A DNA stretch of 64,000 nucleotides from Lysinibacillus_B sp031181585 (GTDB lineage: Bacteria > Bacillota > Bacilli > Bacillales_A > Planococcaceae), in the NCBI RefSeq assembly GCF_047301505.1, contig NZ_CP154840.1, positions 1,736,001-1,800,000 on the forward strand, written 5' to 3'. Made by a program: the position numbers and the translations under genes. This document shows, one piece after another, positions 62,112-64,000 of this stretch. Position 1 is the stretch's first letter, and every line of letters begins with the position of its first letter. The notes below the pieces were generated by a model. It did no database searches. It saw only the letters and a program-made list of their open reading frames with translations, and had not been told where the DNA came from.

Positions 62112-62986
62112 CGAAGCCAACACTGCTTCTACAAGATGATTGGCAGAGTAAGCTTCGCCGGTTTTCGCTGGCGTCCCGCTCGAAGATTCGAGGTCAACAT
62201 AAAGGGTCACACCGTTCGCAGCGTTTTGGTACATCGATGGATTTTAGTGATTTTAGAGAGTATCATCCTGGCGACGATGTACGGCAAGTCGATTGGAATG
62301 TCTTCGCTCGAACAGATAAATATTTTATTAAACGCTTTTTAGATGAGCAGGAGATGCGTGTTCATCTATTACTGGATGCTTCAAAATCAATGGCACATCC
62401 TGAAAAATGGCGTTTTGCATGTCAGCTATCTCTTGCATTCGGTCTAACCGTTCTCCAGAATGATGATCGATTTTCATTCTCCATAGTAGCTGAAGAGCAA
62501 ACGCCCCCATTTCGAAAAAAAGGCGCGATCTATCGGCAGGCATTAACTCAGCATATTTCAACATTGCCGGCGCCTGCTTTAAAGGATTCCTTTGCGAAAT
62601 ATGCACTGCAAGCATTACCGAAAGGACAAACCATGCTTATCATTATTACGGATGGACTGGAGCAAATGTCGGAATGGGAGATGGTCATTAGCAAATTGCC
62701 GCGCTTTGCAAAAGATATACGTATCATCTCCATTGCAACAGAGCAGGAAAAGAATCCTGGCTATTCAGGAGATATGGAGCTTCAGGATATGGAAACTGAT
62801 ACAAAAATCAATGTTTCGATGTCGTCTCACATTCTTGAAAAATATATGGAGAAAAGATACAGACATGAAAAAGCATTTGAATTACTTTGCGCTAAATATG
62901 GAATTGCTACGATGCAGCTTACAGTAGAAGAAGGTTTTCAGGATGCATTTTTTCATAAGCTAAGAAAGGCGAATTGGATACAGTGA
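62108..62986 (+). CDS. DUF58 domain protein
   Basis: 292 aa, overlapping moxR by 4 nt. It carries the DUF58 core SMDFSDFREYHPGDDVRQVDWNVFART (about 38-64) followed by VHLLLDASKSM, a MIDAS-like DxSxS motif of the embedded VWA-like fold. Probably a substrate or partner of the MoxR ATPase. Confidence 0.92.
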   Translation: MTKPTLLLQDDWQSKLRRFSLASRSKIRGQHKGSHRSQRFGTSMDFSDFREYHPGDDVRQVDWNVFARTDKYFIKRFLDEQEMRVHLLLDASKSMAHPEKWRFACQLSLAFGLTVLQNDDRFSFSIVAEEQTPPFRKKGAIYRQALTQHISTLPAPALKDSFAKYALQALPKGQTMLIIITDGLEQMSEWEMVISKLPRFAKDIRIISIATEQEKNPGYSGDMELQDMETDTKINVSMSSHILEKYMEKRYRHEKAFELLCAKYGIATMQLTVEEGFQDAFFHKLRKANWIQ

Positions 62987-62996
62987 GGTGAACGTT

Positions 62997-64000
62997 TTGG
63001 GATTTGGCAGTTTAAGTTTTTTATGGACACTCATTGTGCCATTGATCGTTCTTATCTATTACTTTTTCAGAAAAAAATATAAACAGCAAATGGTTTCTTC
63101 TACGATATTTTGGGAAGAGGCGATGCAGGAAACAAAGGTATCTCCTTATCTAAAGAAGCTGCAAAGGAATGCGTTGCTATTTTTACAGCTTGCCGCGTTA
63201 TTGTTCCTTGTTTTTGCCCTCATGAAGCCGTTTATAGCGAAGACAACGATTGCAGGTTCTCAAGTAATTTGGATTGTTGATACCTCAGCAACCATGTTGG
63301 CGGGAAAGGAAAAATCCCTCTTCACGGAGCATGTTGAAGAAATGAAAAAGCTGACGAAAGAGCTTGATCATAAGCCAGTGACACTTATTACGACAGGGAA
63401 TTCTCCCCAGACATTACTTCGTCAGGAAACGGATCCTTCACGTATTTTACAAACACTGGATAACTTATCCGTTTCCTATGAAGAAGAGCACATAGCAAAT
63501 GCGATTAATGTAGCCCAGGCATTCATTGGCGATGAGGCAACGTCTATTTATGTGTTTACGGATTCCATCGAGCGAAATATGCTGCCTGTGGAAAATAGTT
63601 TAGTAGAATGGCATGTGTTTGGTGCAGAGAAAGAGATGAATAATGTGGCCATTACAAAGCTCGCTGCGACATCCAATGAGGAGCAGCAAGTGACAGCTCT
63701 CGTCCAGCTGCAAAATGATACTGAACAGAAGGAAACATTTGAACTAACGCTGACGAACGAAAACAAGGAACCAGTTATGACGGAAAAGGTGACGATTGAG
63801 CCAAATGAAAAAATTTCGAAATTATATGAAAACATTCCTTTCACACCAACTGTTTTTGCGGCCATTGATGTAGCGGATGATTATTCATCAGATAATGAGG
63901 CATTGGTGCTTATAGGGGAAAATGACATGGAAGTGCTGCTTGATCCCAATATGCATCAGCTTGTGCAAAAAGGCTTTGCCTCCGTCTATGATGAGGTCAC
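62997..64000 (+). CDS. BatA/VWA domain membrane protein (3' truncated by window edge)
   Basis: TTG 62997 follows GTGAGGTGA, 10 bp after the DUF58 stop; the frame stays open to the last base (334 codons). N-terminal BatA-type helix (GFGSLSFLWTLIVPLIVLIYYF), a second helix at about 58-74, then a VWA domain with WIVDTSATM (MIDAS, last Ser replaced by Thr) and IYVFTDSIE. Completes the MoxR-DUF58-VWA trio. The C-terminus lies outside the window. Confidence 0.85.
   Translation, partial: MGFGSLSFLWTLIVPLIVLIYYFFRKKYKQQMVSSTIFWEEAMQETKVSPYLKKLQRNALLFLQLAALLFLVFALMKPFIAKTTIAGSQVIWIVDTSATMLAGKEKSLFTEHVEEMKKLTKELDHKPVTLITTGNSPQTLLRQETDPSRILQTLDNLSVSYEEEHIANAINVAQAFIGDEATSIYVFTDSIERNMLPVENSLVEWHVFGAEKEMNNVAITKLAATSNEEQQVTALVQLQNDTEQKETFELTLTNENKEPVMTEKVTIEPNEKISKLYENIPFTPTVFAAIDVADDYSSDNEALVLIGENDMEVLLDPNMHQLVQKGFASVYDEV

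Overview
The window reads as a chromosomal segment of a low-G+C Gram-positive bacterium of the order Bacillales, most likely a Planococcaceae member of the Lysinibacillus/Solibacillus kind. The grounds are strong AGGAGG-type ribosome sites, frequent TTG/GTG starts, SigA-like promoters, hairpin-plus-T-run terminators and gene families typical of that group (ECF sigma with SigmaReg-type anti-sigma, ABC-F, LanFEG, PadR-HAAS, MocR/PaiB). The placement is inference. I see no rRNA, tRNA, CRISPR array or prophage.

Layout. 0-3.2 kb: the end of a ribose-type sugar ABC operon (ATPase cut by the window edge, permease, lipoprotein). 3.3-5.6 kb: ECF sigma/anti-sigma pair and a DUF2441 protein. 5.6-8 kb: divergent SDR/TetR pair with a legible operator-promoter, and Ohr. 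8-10 kb: ABC-F ATPase behind a 43-codon leader ORF and an intrinsic terminator, which looks like an attenuator. 10-12 kb: PH-domain membrane protein opposite a secreted Cys-rich bacteriocin-like precursor. 12-21 kb: VanZ protein, a helical-repeat protein with small hypotheticals, APH-like and serine-hydrolase proteins, a reduced kinase-like protein and a SUKH protein. 21-26 kb: MFS pump with divergent TetR, AhpD-like/Lrp pair, GNAT and small membrane proteins. 26-31 kb: a complete type III restriction-modification system.

31-35.5 kb (minus strand): LanFEG-type immunity ABC transporter with NisRK-type two-component genes but no lantibiotic gene, preceded by a spa-box-like direct repeat. 36-39 kb: tandem paralogous membrane-anchored proteins, a hydrolase remnant, an intact Nudix gene, a decayed Nudix copy and a phosphoesterase. 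39-42 kb: MocR regulator divergent from a PaiB-like protein, and GNAT. 42.08-43.55 kb: a complete IS3-family (IS150-like) element with a 3-bp target duplication, inserted in the last codons of a small gene. 44.8-48.1 kb: a second antimicrobial-peptide-type module (response regulator, E-loop ABC ATPase, permease, histidine kinase). 48.5-55 kb: amidohydrolase, autoregulated-looking HTH regulator with two small membrane proteins, a structured intergenic repeat, P-loop kinase, and a PadR-HAAS-serine hydrolase operon whose last gene is frameshifted. 55.4-64 kb: an operon of a large membrane-anchored protein, ABC ATPase, ABC permease, a Gly/Ser/Asn/Gln-rich protein, MoxR AAA+ ATPase, DUF58 protein and a BatA/VWA protein that runs off the window.

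The main theme is defence against envelope- and ribosome-directed antimicrobials: two LanF/BcrA-like modules, an ABC-F protein with a probable attenuator, an MFS pump, a VanZ protein and two serine beta-lactamase-fold proteins. There is also one phage-defence system (type III R-M). The least described elements are the bacteriocin-like locus at 10-12 kb and the ABC/MoxR/DUF58/VWA operon at the right end.
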